The position numbers and the translations under genes were made by a program. A stretch of 64,000 nt of DNA from Leucobacter rhizosphaerae (GTDB lineage Bacteria; Actinomycetota; Actinomycetes; Actinomycetales; Microbacteriaceae): the NCBI RefSeq assembly GCF_022919175.1, contig NZ_CP095043.1, forward strand, positions 372,001 to 436,000, read 5' to 3'. Shown one piece after another: positions 51,032 to 60,234 of the stretch (its first letter is position 1; every line of letters starts with the position of its first letter). Below the pieces are notes generated by a model, which was not told the DNA's origin, ran no database searches, and worked only from the letters and a program-made list of their open reading frames with translations.

Positions 51032-51087
51032 GGTGCTGGATCCACTCGCGGAGCGGCCGCAGCGGCCCCCGCGATGGATCCGGCACC
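51032..51087 (+). promoter_or_regulatory. Long stem-loop between cydB and cydD
   Basis: The arm GGTGC-t-GGATCC-act-CGCGG (51032-51051) pairs with CCGCG-at-GGATCC-g-GCACC (51069-51087). It hides an alternative ATG at 51074 and may stabilise cydAB mRNA or lower cydDC expression. Confidence 0.6.
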
Positions 51088-51112
51088 GCTCCCAGGCGAG
51101 ACAGGACACGGC

Positions 51113-52771
51113 ATGAAACCCCTCGACCCGAGGCTGCTGCGCTATGCGCGGGCGGCGCGCGGTGTGTTCGCGGCGGGTGGAATCCTCGGTCTCCTTCGCA
51201 CGCTCGCGATCATCGTGTGGAGCTGGGCGCTCGCGCAGCTCATCACGATCGTGGTCCTGCCCATGATCGGAGCGCCGACCGGGCGCGTGGCCGAGGGGGC
51301 GTTCCCGACCTCGGATCTCTGGTGGGTGCTGCTCGTGGCCGGTGCGGCGCTGCTCCTGCGCTCCGCGGCCGCCTGGGGCATGGACACGGTCGCCGCACGC
51401 GGTGCGGTGCGGGTGAAGTCCCAGCTGCGCGGGGCCGCGCTCGACGCGCTCGACGCGGCATCACCTGAGCGTGAGGACGAACGCTCGGACGCGGAGCTCG
51501 CGACGTCGCTGGGGCGCGGCCTCGACGCCCTCGACGGGTACTTCTCGGGCTACGTGCCGCAGTTGATCCTGACCGCGATCGCAACGCCCCTGCTGATCCT
51601 CGTGCTCCTCCTCGCGGACCCGGTGAGCGCGATCACGGTCATCATCGTGTTCCCCATCATCCCGGTCTTCATGATCCTGATCGGGTTCGCGACCCAGGCG
51701 GTGCAGGATCGCCAGTGGGCGCAGCTGCAGCACCTCTCGGCGTCGTTCCTCGATGTCGTCACGGGGCTCGCCACACTCAAGATCTTCCGCCGGGAGGCTC
51801 GCCAGTCCGCGCGCATCGCCCGCGAGACGGAGGAGTACCGCTCGCGCACGATGACCGTGCTCCGCGTCACCTTCCTCTCGGGATTCGTGCTCGATCTCGC
51901 CGGTACTTTCTCCATCGCCCTCGTCGCGGTGACCGTGGGCACGCGCCTCGTCAACGGCGAGTTCCCGCTCGGGCTCGGCCTCTTCGTGCTGCTGCTCCTG
52001 CCCGAGGTGTTCATCCCGATCCGCCAGGTCGGCGCCGCGTTCCACGCGTCGACCGAGGGGCTCTCCGCCTCGACCGAGGTGTTCGAACTCATCGAGCGCG
52101 AGCGGCGCCCGCTCGACGCGCCGATCGCGGGGCACCCGGGTGCAGCCGCCGCTCGCACGGGCCTCCGCTTCGACGCGGTCGAGATCCTCCGCAGCGGCCG
52201 GCCGGTCTCGTCCCCGGTGTCGTTCTCGGTCGCGCCCGGAGAGGTCGTTGCGCTCGCCGGGCCCTCGGGAGCGGGCAAGTCCACACTCCTGGCCGGGGTG
52301 CTCGGGTTCGTCGCTCCCGCGCGCGGACGCATCTCGGGTCCGGCGGACATCGCCTGGTCCGGGCAGCGGCCCGGACTCCTGCAGGGATCGGTCGCGGAGA
52401 ACGTTGCGCTGGGCGATCCCGAACCCGATGATCTGCTCGTCGCACGGGCGCTCTCCGCCGCGGCGATCCCGGAGCTCGACCCCAGCACCTTGCTTGGCGC
52501 CGGCGGGGCCGGACTGTCCGGGGGTCAGGCTCAGCGGGTCGGGATCGCGCGGGCCCTCTATCGCGCGTGGCGGCGCGACGCCGACGTGCTGCTCCTCGAC
52601 GAGCCGACCTCCGCGTTGGACGCCGAGACGGAGGCCGCGGTGTGCCGCGCCCTCCGCGCTGAGGCCGAGGGCGGTCGCGGGGTGCTCGTCGTGAGCCATC
52701 GCCGGCCTGTGCTCGAGTCTGCAGACCGGGTCGTCGAGCTCACCGCCACCCCCTCGGGGGTGCACGCGTGA
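51113..52771 (+). CDS. cydD: ABC exporter for cytochrome bd assembly, subunit CydD
   Basis: 552-residue half-transporter; CydDC exports cysteine/glutathione-type thiols and is needed for heme insertion in cytochrome bd. N-terminal membrane domain (about 1-310; GYFSGYVPQLILTAIATP, FLDVVTGLATLKIFRR, LLPEVFIPIRQVGAAFHAS is the CydD-type block). ATPase: LAGPSGAGKSTLLAGVLG, AWSGQRPGLLQGSVAENV, GLSGGQAQRVGIARAL, LLLDEPTSALDAET. The ATG at 51113 is preferred over 51074, which lies inside a stable hairpin. It overlaps cydC by 4 bp. Confidence 0.92.
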   Translation: MKPLDPRLLRYARAARGVFAAGGILGLLRTLAIIVWSWALAQLITIVVLPMIGAPTGRVAEGAFPTSDLWWVLLVAGAALLLRSAAAWGMDTVAARGAVRVKSQLRGAALDALDAASPEREDERSDAELATSLGRGLDALDGYFSGYVPQLILTAIATPLLILVLLLADPVSAITVIIVFPIIPVFMILIGFATQAVQDRQWAQLQHLSASFLDVVTGLATLKIFRREARQSARIARETEEYRSRTMTVLRVTFLSGFVLDLAGTFSIALVAVTVGTRLVNGEFPLGLGLFVLLLLPEVFIPIRQVGAAFHASTEGLSASTEVFELIERERRPLDAPIAGHPGAAAARTGLRFDAVEILRSGRPVSSPVSFSVAPGEVVALAGPSGAGKSTLLAGVLGFVAPARGRISGPADIAWSGQRPGLLQGSVAENVALGDPEPDDLLVARALSAAAIPELDPSTLLGAGGAGLSGGQAQRVGIARALYRAWRRDADVLLLDEPTSALDAETEAAVCRALRAEAEGGRGVLVVSHRRPVLESADRVVELTATPSGVHA

Positions 52772-54465
52772 GCGGGGCACCGAGGGCCGACTCGACGGGC
52801 ACGGGCCGCGAGGCAGTGCTCGCGCGAGCGATGCCGCGGCTCGGGCGCCGCCTGCCCGGTCTGAGTTTCGGCGTGCTCGCCGATCTGTCGGTGGTGGGGC
52901 TGCTCGCGCTCAGCATGTGGCTCATCGTGCGCGCGGGGGATCAGCCCCCGATCCTGCACCTGACGTTTGCGATCGTGGGGGTGCGCGCACTGGCGATCGG
53001 GCGGGCGGTCTTCCGCTACACCGAGCGTCTGTTCAGCCACGATGCGGCGCTCGCGCAGCTGGCGACGCTCCGCGCGGAGACCTTCACGGCGCTCATTCCG
53101 CGCGTGCCGGGTGCGATCGAGGGGCAGCGTCGCGGCGAGGTGCTGGCCGCGTTCGTGGACGACGTCGACCAGCTGCAGGACGAGCCGCTCCGGGTGCGCC
53201 AGCCGCTGATCGTCAGCGGGATCGTCGTGGGGCTCAGCCTCGTGCTCGTCGCGCTCGTGTCCGTTCCGGCGGCGCTCGTGCTGACCGGACTGCTCGGGGC
53301 GTCGCTGGCCGTGGCCGTCTGGTGCTCCGAGCGGATCGCGGGGGCCAGCGATCGGGAGCTGAGCGCGGCCCGCGCCGCACTTGTCGATTCTCTGCTCGAG
53401 CGCTTCGCCGCCGCCGAGGTGCTGGCCGCGTTCGGCGCGATCGGGGAGCAGCGCGCTCGGATCGCGGCCTGCGAATCCCGGCTCGCGCGGGCCCAGCTGC
53501 GCCGGAGCCGGGCTGCGGGACTCACCGGGGCCGTGCTCGCGCTCGGGTCGGGGGCGGCGTCACTGGCCGTGCTCTGGCTCCTCATGCCCCGGGTGGGCGA
53601 CAGCCTGAGCACCGCCCTCTTCGCCGCCGCGGTCGTCGTGCCCGCGGCCGTCTTCGAGATCAGCGCTCAGATTCCCGCGGCGCTGGCCGCCCGTCGCGCG
53701 GTGCGATCGAGCGCGGACCGGGTGGCGTCGCTCACCGAGGCACCATTGCCCGCGGAGATCCCGCACGAGCCCGGCGCGGTCGATGATGTTCCGTCGCAGG
53801 TCGCCGGTGATCCCGCAGCACCCCTCGTTGCGGTCGCGTCGCTGGCCGCCCGCCACCCGGGAGCGTCGGCAGATGCGGTGCGCGACGTGTCGTTCGAACT
53901 CCGCGCGGGGGAGACGCTCGTGATCACCGGGGAGAGCGGGGCGGGCAAGAGCACGCTTGCCCTCGCCCTCGTGCGGTTCCTCGCGTATCGCGGCAGCTAT
54001 CGACTGCGCGGTGTCGAGGCCGACACGCTCTCGGGGCCGCAGGTCCGCGCGATCGTCGGGCTGTGCGAGCAGTCGCCGCACCTCTTCGATGCGGATCTGC
54101 GGCAGAACCTGAAGTTCGCGCGTGAGGGCGCAAGCGACGACGAGCTGCTCGCGGTGCTCGCGCGTGTGGGGCTGGCGGAGTGGGCCACCGATCGCGGTGG
54201 GCTCGACACACGGGTGGGGGAGCAGGGGGCGCTCGTCTCCGGCGGTCAGGCGCAGCGCATCGCACTGGCCCGCGCGATCCTCGCGGACTTCCCGGTGGTC
54301 GTGCTCGACGAACCGACGGCCGGCGTCGATCGTGAGGTGGCGGACCGTCTGCTGCGCGACCTGCTCGGCGCCGTGCCCGATGATCGTGCGGTGATCCTGA
54401 TCACGCACACCGAACTCCCCGCGGAGATCCAGAGCGCCCGGCTGCACCTACCGAGCCGTCGGTAG
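52768..54465 (+). CDS. cydC: ABC exporter for cytochrome bd assembly, subunit CydC
   Basis: 565-residue partner of CydD. Membrane domain with FGVLADLSVVGLLALSMWLIVRAG, VFRYTERLFSHDAALAQLATLR (CydC signature region) and RRGEVLAAFVDDVDQLQDEPLR. ATPase: VITGESGAGKSTLALALVRFL, VGLCEQSPHLFDADLRQNL, LVSGGQAQRIALARAIL, VVLDEPTAGVDREVADRLL. The signature is SGGQ. Its last 18 bases overlap the 3' end of the convergent pabC-like gene. Confidence 0.92.
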   Translation: MSGAPRADSTGTGREAVLARAMPRLGRRLPGLSFGVLADLSVVGLLALSMWLIVRAGDQPPILHLTFAIVGVRALAIGRAVFRYTERLFSHDAALAQLATLRAETFTALIPRVPGAIEGQRRGEVLAAFVDDVDQLQDEPLRVRQPLIVSGIVVGLSLVLVALVSVPAALVLTGLLGASLAVAVWCSERIAGASDRELSAARAALVDSLLERFAAAEVLAAFGAIGEQRARIAACESRLARAQLRRSRAAGLTGAVLALGSGAASLAVLWLLMPRVGDSLSTALFAAAVVVPAAVFEISAQIPAALAARRAVRSSADRVASLTEAPLPAEIPHEPGAVDDVPSQVAGDPAAPLVAVASLAARHPGASADAVRDVSFELRAGETLVITGESGAGKSTLALALVRFLAYRGSYRLRGVEADTLSGPQVRAIVGLCEQSPHLFDADLRQNLKFAREGASDDELLAVLARVGLAEWATDRGGLDTRVGEQGALVSGGQAQRIALARAILADFPVVVLDEPTAGVDREVADRLLRDLLGAVPDDRAVILITHTELPAEIQSARLHLPSRR

Positions 54466-55305
54466 CGTTGCCTCGACGGGCTCCCAGCTGCGGTCGAGTG
54501 CCGCCCGGAACCAGGCGAGGCGATCCTGATCCGCGTCACGCGTCGGATGGCCGTCGACCGTCGTGACCACGCGGATGCCGTGCAGCGCGTTCACGGCCCA
54601 GACCTCGGCGTCGCCCAACTCCGCCGGCGAGACGGCGGCCTCGCGAAGTGAGCCGTCCTCGAGCGGGGAGCGCCGTGCGGCGTCGGTGATGAGCGACTCG
54701 GTGACCGAAGGCACCCGCGCACCGGGCCCGTCCTGCGGGTCGGCGACGCGCACGCCGCGCGCATCACCAGGCCGCCACCAGATCAGGCTCGTGGTCGCGC
54801 CCTCGAGCACGTTCCCCTCCGCGTCGATCAGCAGCGCCTCCGCTCCGAGCGTTCGGTTGAGAGCCGCCAGTCGCTCCAGATTCGGTCCCTTCCGCCCGGG
54901 ATCGACGAGTGCGACGCCGGGTGCCGTGCGCAGCGCGAGTTCGCGTCCGAGAGGCGGTGCGGGGCGCAGCGTGAGGCCGAGCTCCGGGGCACCGGCGGTG
55001 CGACGGGCCTCGAGTCGCGGAAAGCCGGGACCGAACGCGGCGATGCGGTGTGCGGCGTCCCGCAGAAACGCGTCGAGCTCCGCGTCTGACGGGGCCGAGG
55101 CCGCGTCGGTCGAACCCGCGGTCGCGGCGGTGACGGCGCGGCGGAAGCGCGCGAGGTGCCGAGTCCAGCCTCGTACCTCCGCGGCGCCGGTCACCGGGTG
55201 GGTGCGCACGCGGAAGGAGTCCGCGGCCACGAATCCAGATGTGGGGTCCGAAGAGGCGGCTGTCGGTGTCCTGGGATCCGGGGACACGGGTTCTGAAGCT
55301 GTCAT
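54448..55305 (-). CDS. Class-IV PLP aminotransferase / aminodeoxychorismate lyase-like
   Basis: 285 residues. Fold-type-IV PLP enzyme: the Schiff-base Lys is in DPGRKGPNLERLAALNR, the cofactor-binding block in ALLIDAEGNVLEGATTSLIWW, and the phosphate loop around VPSVTESLI. Branched-chain aminotransferases share the fold, but a nearby pabB makes 4-amino-4-deoxychorismate lyase (PabC; p-aminobenzoate for folate) the best guess. It runs in an operon with the MDMPI-family gene (4-bp overlap) and convergently overlaps cydC by 18 bp. Confidence 0.75.
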   Translation of the reverse strand: MTASEPVSPDPRTPTAASSDPTSGFVAADSFRVRTHPVTGAAEVRGWTRHLARFRRAVTAATAGSTDAASAPSDAELDAFLRDAAHRIAAFGPGFPRLEARRTAGAPELGLTLRPAPPLGRELALRTAPGVALVDPGRKGPNLERLAALNRTLGAEALLIDAEGNVLEGATTSLIWWRPGDARGVRVADPQDGPGARVPSVTESLITDAARRSPLEDGSLREAAVSPAELGDAEVWAVNALHGIRVVTTVDGHPTRDADQDRLAWFRAALDRSWEPVEATLPTAR

Positions 55306-56018
55306 GCGTCCGCCGCATCGGTGACGGGGGCGAGCACCGAATAGTCGCGCGGCATCGGCGTGCGGCCGGTGAGCGCGAGCAGCAGGTCGGGTCCGTCGCC
55401 GCGTTGGATCGCGAGGCTCGTGGCAGTCCGCGTGGCATCGCGCAGCGACGCAGCTGGGAGCGCGGGGAGCGGGACTTCGTCGGTGATGCGGTGCACGGCC
55501 GCCCGGAGATCCAGGCCGTGGACGACGAGTTCGAAGGTCCGCGTGCGCACGTACTCCCGCAGGGGCATGCCCCCGACGATGGTGGTGACGCTGGGTTCCT
55601 GCCCTGCCGCAGCTCCGTCGCGACGCGCGTTCGCGAGATCCACCCGGGCGGTGCGCACAAGATCGCTGATGGCCGCCGCGGGATCCGATCCGAGCGCTCG
55701 ACCCGCGGTCACTCCGCGGGCGTACACGGAATCACCGTCCGACTCCGCGTCGGTGGTCGCGGCGTCGCGTGCCGCAGCGCGTGCCGCGGTCGCGACGAAG
55801 TACGCCTCCGCGCTCGGGCACTCCACGTGCGGGGCCGGCGTTCCGAGCGCCCGAGTCAGTGTGGAGAGCGCGCGACCCGTGTGACCGACGAGGTCGCGCA
55901 CGCACCAGTCGCCCAGACCGGGGGCCGTCCACCCGTCACTCGGGATGCGCTGGACCAGCGCCGCGAACCACGCGGCCGCATCGCCGAAGCTCTCGTCGAT
56001 CTCCGCAGCCGGGTCCAT
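55302..56018 (-). CDS. Maleylpyruvate isomerase-family (mycothiol-dependent) protein
   Basis: 238 residues. N-terminal MDMPI/DinB-like bundle: WFAALVQRIPSDGWTAPGLGDWCVRDLVGHTGRALSTL (metal-binding His in GHT) and TFELVVHGLDLRAAVH (second His). The C-terminal part is an SCP2-like tail truncated to LLLALTGRTPMPRDYSVL, common in this family. It is divergent from pabB (start codons 39 bp apart) and coupled to the pabC-like gene. Substrate unknown. Confidence 0.83.
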   Translation of the reverse strand: MDPAAEIDESFGDAAAWFAALVQRIPSDGWTAPGLGDWCVRDLVGHTGRALSTLTRALGTPAPHVECPSAEAYFVATAARAAARDAATTDAESDGDSVYARGVTAGRALGSDPAAAISDLVRTARVDLANARRDGAAAGQEPSVTTIVGGMPLREYVRTRTFELVVHGLDLRAAVHRITDEVPLPALPAASLRDATRTATSLAIQRGDGPDLLLALTGRTPMPRDYSVLAPVTDAADA

Positions 56019-56045
56019 GCGGCGAGCGTATCATCGCGCAGCCAC

Positions 56046-56051
56046 TACGCT
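56046..56051 (+). promoter_or_regulatory. Leaderless -10 of pabB
   Basis: TACGCT, then GGGAGC (6 nt), then the GTG at 56058. Confidence 0.7.
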
Positions 56052-56057
56052 GGGAGC

Positions 56058-57485
56058 GTGGAAGAGCCGCAGCAGCGCGGGCCCGCGGTGCGCGAGGTGC
56101 CCTACCCCGACGACGTCGCCGCGATCGCACGCCGTCTCGAGTCGGCTCCGGCCTGGTGCTGGCTCGACGGCGGGTTCGGTGATGACGCCGACTGGAGCTA
56201 CCTCGCCATCGCCTCGGAGGTGCGGACGGCTGCGAGGGGCGGAGAGCAGCGCTTTCTCGAGGATCTGCGTGCGGCGGCGTCGGTTTCTTCGGCTCCCGTC
56301 GAGCCCTCGGCGTTCTCAGCTTCTTCTGCCGCCGACCTCACCGGGTTTACCGGCGGCTGGGTCGCGGCCCTCGGGTACGAGTTCGGGGTGGCGTTGCTCG
56401 GCCTCGACCCTGCCGAGGACGACGCCGAGCCCGCGTTTGCACTGCGGATCGAGACCGTGCTCGCGATCCACCACGCGACTCGTCGAGCGGAGCTCCGTGG
56501 CACCGATGCTGCGTCCCTCGATCGGTGGTGGGTGCGGTTCGGAGCGGAACTGCCGAGTTCAGAGCTGGGGGAGGTCTCCACGGGGCAACGGTCCTGGGCG
56601 TCGGACCTGCCGCGTGCGAAACCCACCGCGGCGCACTGGCGACAGTCCGATGCGTCCTACGCGGCCCAGGCCTCCGCGTGCCAGCGGAAGATCGTGGACG
56701 GGGAGTCGTATGTGCTGTGCCTCACCGACACCGCCGAGCTGGAGGGCGTGTCGACCCCGCCCCTCGACCTCTTTCTGCGCCTTCGCGGCCGCGGGGGTGC
56801 CATCCGTGGTGCCGTCATCGTCGCGGGCGACCGTGCTCTCGTCAGCGCGAGCCCCGAGCGCTTCCTGAGCGTGCAGGACCGCACCGTGTCGACGCACCCC
56901 ATCAAGGGCACGCGCCCGCGCAGCGCTGATCCCGCAGCCGACGCCCGACTGGCCGCAGACCTTGCCGCCGACCCGAAGGAGCGGGCCGAGAACCTGATGA
57001 TCGTGGACCTCATGCGCAACGACCTCAGCCGGGTGTGCGAACCCGGTTCCGTGGGGGTCGACGGCTTCCTCCGGGTCGAGTCCCACCCGCACGTGCATCA
57101 GCTCGTGAGCACGGTCTCGGGCCAGCTGCGCGCGGGCCTCGACGCGGTCGACGCCATCGCTGCCGCGTTCCCCGGGGGATCGATGACGGGTGCGCCGAAG
57201 CGTCGGGCCGTCGAGATCCTCGGCGCCCTGGAGGGGGGCCCGCGCGGCCTCTACTCGGGATGCTTCGGGTGGGTCGATGCGCGAGGGGACCTCGAACTCG
57301 CCATGACGATCCGCTCGATCGAGCTTCGTGGACTACGCGGACCGGCGGCCGACCGAAGTGCGCGCGTCGGAGCCGGTGGTGGGGTGACGGCGGACTCGGA
57401 TCCCGAGTCCGAGCTTCGGGAGAAGCACCTGAAAGCCGCGCCACTCCTCGCCGCGCTCCGCGGGGCCGACCCGAGCAGCGAATAA
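56058..57485 (+). CDS. pabB: Aminodeoxychorismate synthase component I / chorismate-binding enzyme
   Basis: 475-residue member of the anthranilate-synthase/PabB family; with a glutaminase it makes 4-amino-4-deoxychorismate for folate. The chorismate-binding half (about residues 205-465) contains YVLCLTDTAEL, SASPERFLSVQDRTVSTHPIKGTRPR, ERAENLMIVDLMRNDLSRVCEPGSV, VHQLVSTVSGQL and AAFPGGSMTGAPKRRAVEIL, then GLYSGCFGWVDARGDLELAMTIR. PIKGT (rather than PLAGT) points to PabB over TrpE. The partner glutaminase (PabA) is not in the window. Confidence 0.88.
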   Translation: MEEPQQRGPAVREVPYPDDVAAIARRLESAPAWCWLDGGFGDDADWSYLAIASEVRTAARGGEQRFLEDLRAAASVSSAPVEPSAFSASSAADLTGFTGGWVAALGYEFGVALLGLDPAEDDAEPAFALRIETVLAIHHATRRAELRGTDAASLDRWWVRFGAELPSSELGEVSTGQRSWASDLPRAKPTAAHWRQSDASYAAQASACQRKIVDGESYVLCLTDTAELEGVSTPPLDLFLRLRGRGGAIRGAVIVAGDRALVSASPERFLSVQDRTVSTHPIKGTRPRSADPAADARLAADLAADPKERAENLMIVDLMRNDLSRVCEPGSVGVDGFLRVESHPHVHQLVSTVSGQLRAGLDAVDAIAAAFPGGSMTGAPKRRAVEILGALEGGPRGLYSGCFGWVDARGDLELAMTIRSIELRGLRGPAADRSARVGAGGGVTADSDPESELREKHLKAAPLLAALRGADPSSE

Positions 57486-57488
57486 CGG

Positions 57489-57494
57489 TAGTCT
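57489..57494 (+). promoter_or_regulatory. Candidate -10 of leuS
   Basis: TAGTCT, 8 nt before an in-frame GTG at 57503 and 56 nt before the GTG at 57551 used in this annotation. Confidence 0.5.
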
Positions 57495-57550
57495 GGGTGT
57501 GAGTGTGCCTGCGGCGCGGGCACGGTGAGTTCAACCAGATCGAGGTGTGT

Positions 57551-60079
57551 GTGACCGAGCAGCAGGGCCGCGAGGCCGAGGGCTACGACTTCCAGGCGAT
57601 CCAGGATCGCTGGCTTCCCGTCTGGGAGCAGTTGAAGCCTTTTGAGGTCGGCCAGGACGCGGGTGCCGACGGTGCCGCGGCCAAGCCGACGAAGTACGTG
57701 CTCGACATGTTCCCGTACCCCTCCGGCGACCTCCACATGGGCCACGCTGAGGCGTTCTGCTTCGGCGACGTTCTTGCGCGATACTGGCGCGGGCAGGGCT
57801 ACGACGTGCTGCACCCGATCGGCTGGGACTCGTTCGGACTGCCGGCGGAGAACGCGGCGATCAAGCGCGGCGTCGATCCGCGCGACTGGACCTACGCGAA
57901 CATCGACCAGCAGAAGGCGTCCTTCCGGGTCTACGCGCCGTCGTTCGACTGGAGCCGCGTGCTGCACACGAGCGACCCCGAGTACTACAAGTGGAACCAG
58001 TGGATCTTCTTGAAGATGTACGAGAAGGGCCTCGCCTACCGGAAGGCCAGCTGGGTCAACTGGGACCCGATCGATCAGACCGTGCTCGCGAACGAGCAGG
58101 TGCTGCCCGACGGCACCTCGGAGCGCTCGGGTGCGATGGTCGTGAAGAAGAAGCTGACGCAGTGGTACTTCCGCATCACGGACTACGCGGATCGTCTGCT
58201 CGACGACCTCGACCAGCTCGAGGGCAAGTGGCCGACCAAGGTGCTCAACATGCAGCGCAACTGGATCGGCCGCTCGCGTGGCGCGGAGGTCGAGTTCGAG
58301 ATCGAGGGCCGCAGCGCGAAGGTGCCCGTGTTCACGACGCGTCCCGACACGCTCCACGGTGCGACCTTCATGGTCGTGGCCCCCGATGCCGATCTCGCCG
58401 CTGAGCTCGCCGCCGGTGCGTCGCCGGAGGTGCGCATGCAGTTCCAGGCATATCTGGAGCAGACGCAAAAGCAGACCGAGATCGAGCGGCAGAATGCGGA
58501 CCGCGAGAAAACCGGTGTGTTCCTCGACCACTTCGCCGTGAACCCGGTCAACGGGGAGCGCATTCCCGTGTGGGCATCCGACTACGTGCTCGCCGATTAC
58601 GGCCACGGTGCGATCATGGCGGTCCCGGCGCACGATCAGCGCGACCTCGACTTCGCGCGGACGTTCGAGCTGCCCGTCCGGGTCGTGGTCGACGTGCGTG
58701 ACGCCGACGGTGCCCAGCTCGCGGATCCGGCGGAGAGCGGGATCGCGACGTCTGGCGACGGTGTGGTGGTGAACTCCGGTGAGCTCGACGGCCTCGGCAA
58801 AACGGAGGCCATCGCGCGGGCGATCGAGATCCTCGAGGCCCGCGGCACCGGCCGCGCGACCACGACCTACCGGCTCCGCGACTGGCTCATCTCGCGGCAG
58901 CGCTACTGGGGCACGCCGATCCCGATCCTGCACGCCGAGGACGGTTCGATGCAGCCGGTGCCCGAGGCCGCGCTGCCCGTCGAACTGCCGTCCACGGAGG
59001 GGCTCGACCTGAAGCCGAAGGGCACCTCGCCCCTCGGCGGTGCCGAACGGTGGTCGACGGTGATCGACCCGGAGACCGGCGCCAAACTCACTCGCGACCC
59101 GGACACGATGGACACCTTCGTCGACAGCTCCTGGTACTACTTCCGGTTCCTCTCGGCGAACGACAGCACGCAGGCGTTCGATCCGGAGCAGGCGAAGAAG
59201 TGGGCCCCCGTCGATCAGTACGTGGGTGGAGTGGAGCATGCGATCCTCCACCTGCTGTACTCGCGCTTCATCACGAAGGTGATGCACGACCTCGGGTACA
59301 TCGACTTCGAAGAGCCGTTCATCGAAATGCTCAACCAGGGCATGGTGCTGCTCGACGGTGCGAAGATGTCGAAGTCCAAGGGCAACCTCGTGGAGTTCGC
59401 GTCGGAGCTGCGGGATCACGGCGCCGATGCGCTGCGGGTGACCCTCGCCTTCGCCGGGCCGCCGGAAGACGACATCGACTGGGCCGACGTCTCGGTGCAG
59501 GGATCCGCGAAGTTCCTCGCCCGCGCGTGGCGCGTGGCAGACGACGTGGCGAGCCCGGCTGGGGTCGACTTCGCGGGCGGCGACGCCGGACTGCGCAAGC
59601 ACACCCACCACCTGCTCGCGGACGCCCCCGGGCTCATCGAGTCGTACAAGTTCAACGTGGTCGTGGCGCGCCTCATGGATCAGGTCAACGTGACCCGCAA
59701 GGCGATCGACTCCGGAGCCGGCGCGGCGGACCCCGCCGTCCGCGAGTCGGCCGAGGCGATCGCCGTGATCCTCTCGCTCTTCGCGCCGTACGCGGCGGAG
59801 GACATGTGGGCGAAGCTCGGTCACGAGCCGACCGTGGCGCTCGTGACGTGGCCGACTGCGGACCCGGCGCTGCTCGTGGAGAACGAGGTGACGATGGTCG
59901 TCCAGGTCGACGGCAAGGTGCGGGATCGGCTCACGCTGCCCGCCTCCGTGAACGAGGCGGAGGCGGAGGCCGCTGCTCGTGCATCGGCCGGGGTGCAGCG
60001 CGCGATCGGGGACCGTCAGGTGGTCAACGTCGTGGTGCGCGTGCCGAAGATCGTGAGCATCGCGACGAAGCCGGCGTAG
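57551..60079 (+). CDS. leuS: Leucyl-tRNA synthetase
   Basis: 842-residue class-Ia synthetase charging tRNA-Leu. HIGH box as HMGH in [17 protein letters not shown], then [17 protein letters not shown], the editing domain ([30 protein letters not shown]), [30 protein letters not shown] and KMSKS in [14 protein letters not shown]. The C-terminal anticodon domain is complete. The start is uncertain: GTG 57551 has GAGG 5 nt upstream; GTG 57503 would add 16 residues and would be nearly leaderless. Confidence 0.96.
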   Translation: MTEQQGREAEGYDFQAIQDRWLPVWEQLKPFEVGQDAGADGAAAKPTKYVLDMFPYPSGDLHMGHAEAFCFGDVLARYWRGQGYDVLHPIGWDSFGLPAENAAIKRGVDPRDWTYANIDQQKASFRVYAPSFDWSRVLHTSDPEYYKWNQWIFLKMYEKGLAYRKASWVNWDPIDQTVLANEQVLPDGTSERSGAMVVKKKLTQWYFRITDYADRLLDDLDQLEGKWPTKVLNMQRNWIGRSRGAEVEFEIEGRSAKVPVFTTRPDTLHGATFMVVAPDADLAAELAAGASPEVRMQFQAYLEQTQKQTEIERQNADREKTGVFLDHFAVNPVNGERIPVWASDYVLADYGHGAIMAVPAHDQRDLDFARTFELPVRVVVDVRDADGAQLADPAESGIATSGDGVVVNSGELDGLGKTEAIARAIEILEARGTGRATTTYRLRDWLISRQRYWGTPIPILHAEDGSMQPVPEAALPVELPSTEGLDLKPKGTSPLGGAERWSTVIDPETGAKLTRDPDTMDTFVDSSWYYFRFLSANDSTQAFDPEQAKKWAPVDQYVGGVEHAILHLLYSRFITKVMHDLGYIDFEEPFIEMLNQGMVLLDGAKMSKSKGNLVEFASELRDHGADALRVTLAFAGPPEDDIDWADVSVQGSAKFLARAWRVADDVASPAGVDFAGGDAGLRKHTHHLLADAPGLIESYKFNVVVARLMDQVNVTRKAIDSGAGAADPAVRESAEAIAVILSLFAPYAAEDMWAKLGHEPTVALVTWPTADPALLVENEVTMVVQVDGKVRDRLTLPASVNEAEAEAAARASAGVQRAIGDRQVVNVVVRVPKIVSIATKPA

Positions 60080-60222
60080 GTTGGAGCGGTTCGGGCTGAC
60101 GTGAGGCCCGCACCGGTGCTGTTCCCGGGGGCGTTGTCCGCTCACCTGGGGTGATCTGTGCCGCACCGGTCTGCGGTGTCCACAGATGGGGTTCCGTCGA
60201 CCGCTCGGGCGCGATCGCCGCC
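60080..60222. other. leuS-comEA intergenic region with hairpin
   Basis: No gene is seen. ATCTGTG (60154-60160) and CACAGAT (60181-60187) enclose CACCG/CGGTG (60164-60168, 60174-60178), an imperfect stem-loop that may terminate leuS transcripts. Confidence 0.5.
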
Positions 60223-60228
60223 TAGCGT
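60223..60228 (+). promoter_or_regulatory. Leaderless -10 of comEA
   Basis: TAGCGT, then GGCGGC (6 nt), then the ATG at 60235. Confidence 0.7.
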
Positions 60229-60234
60229 GGCGGC

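Noticed and set aside
60177..60187. DnaA-box-like TGTCCACAG near comEA
   Set aside because: A single imperfect box inside a hairpin, with no cluster and no dnaA/dnaN neighbourhood.
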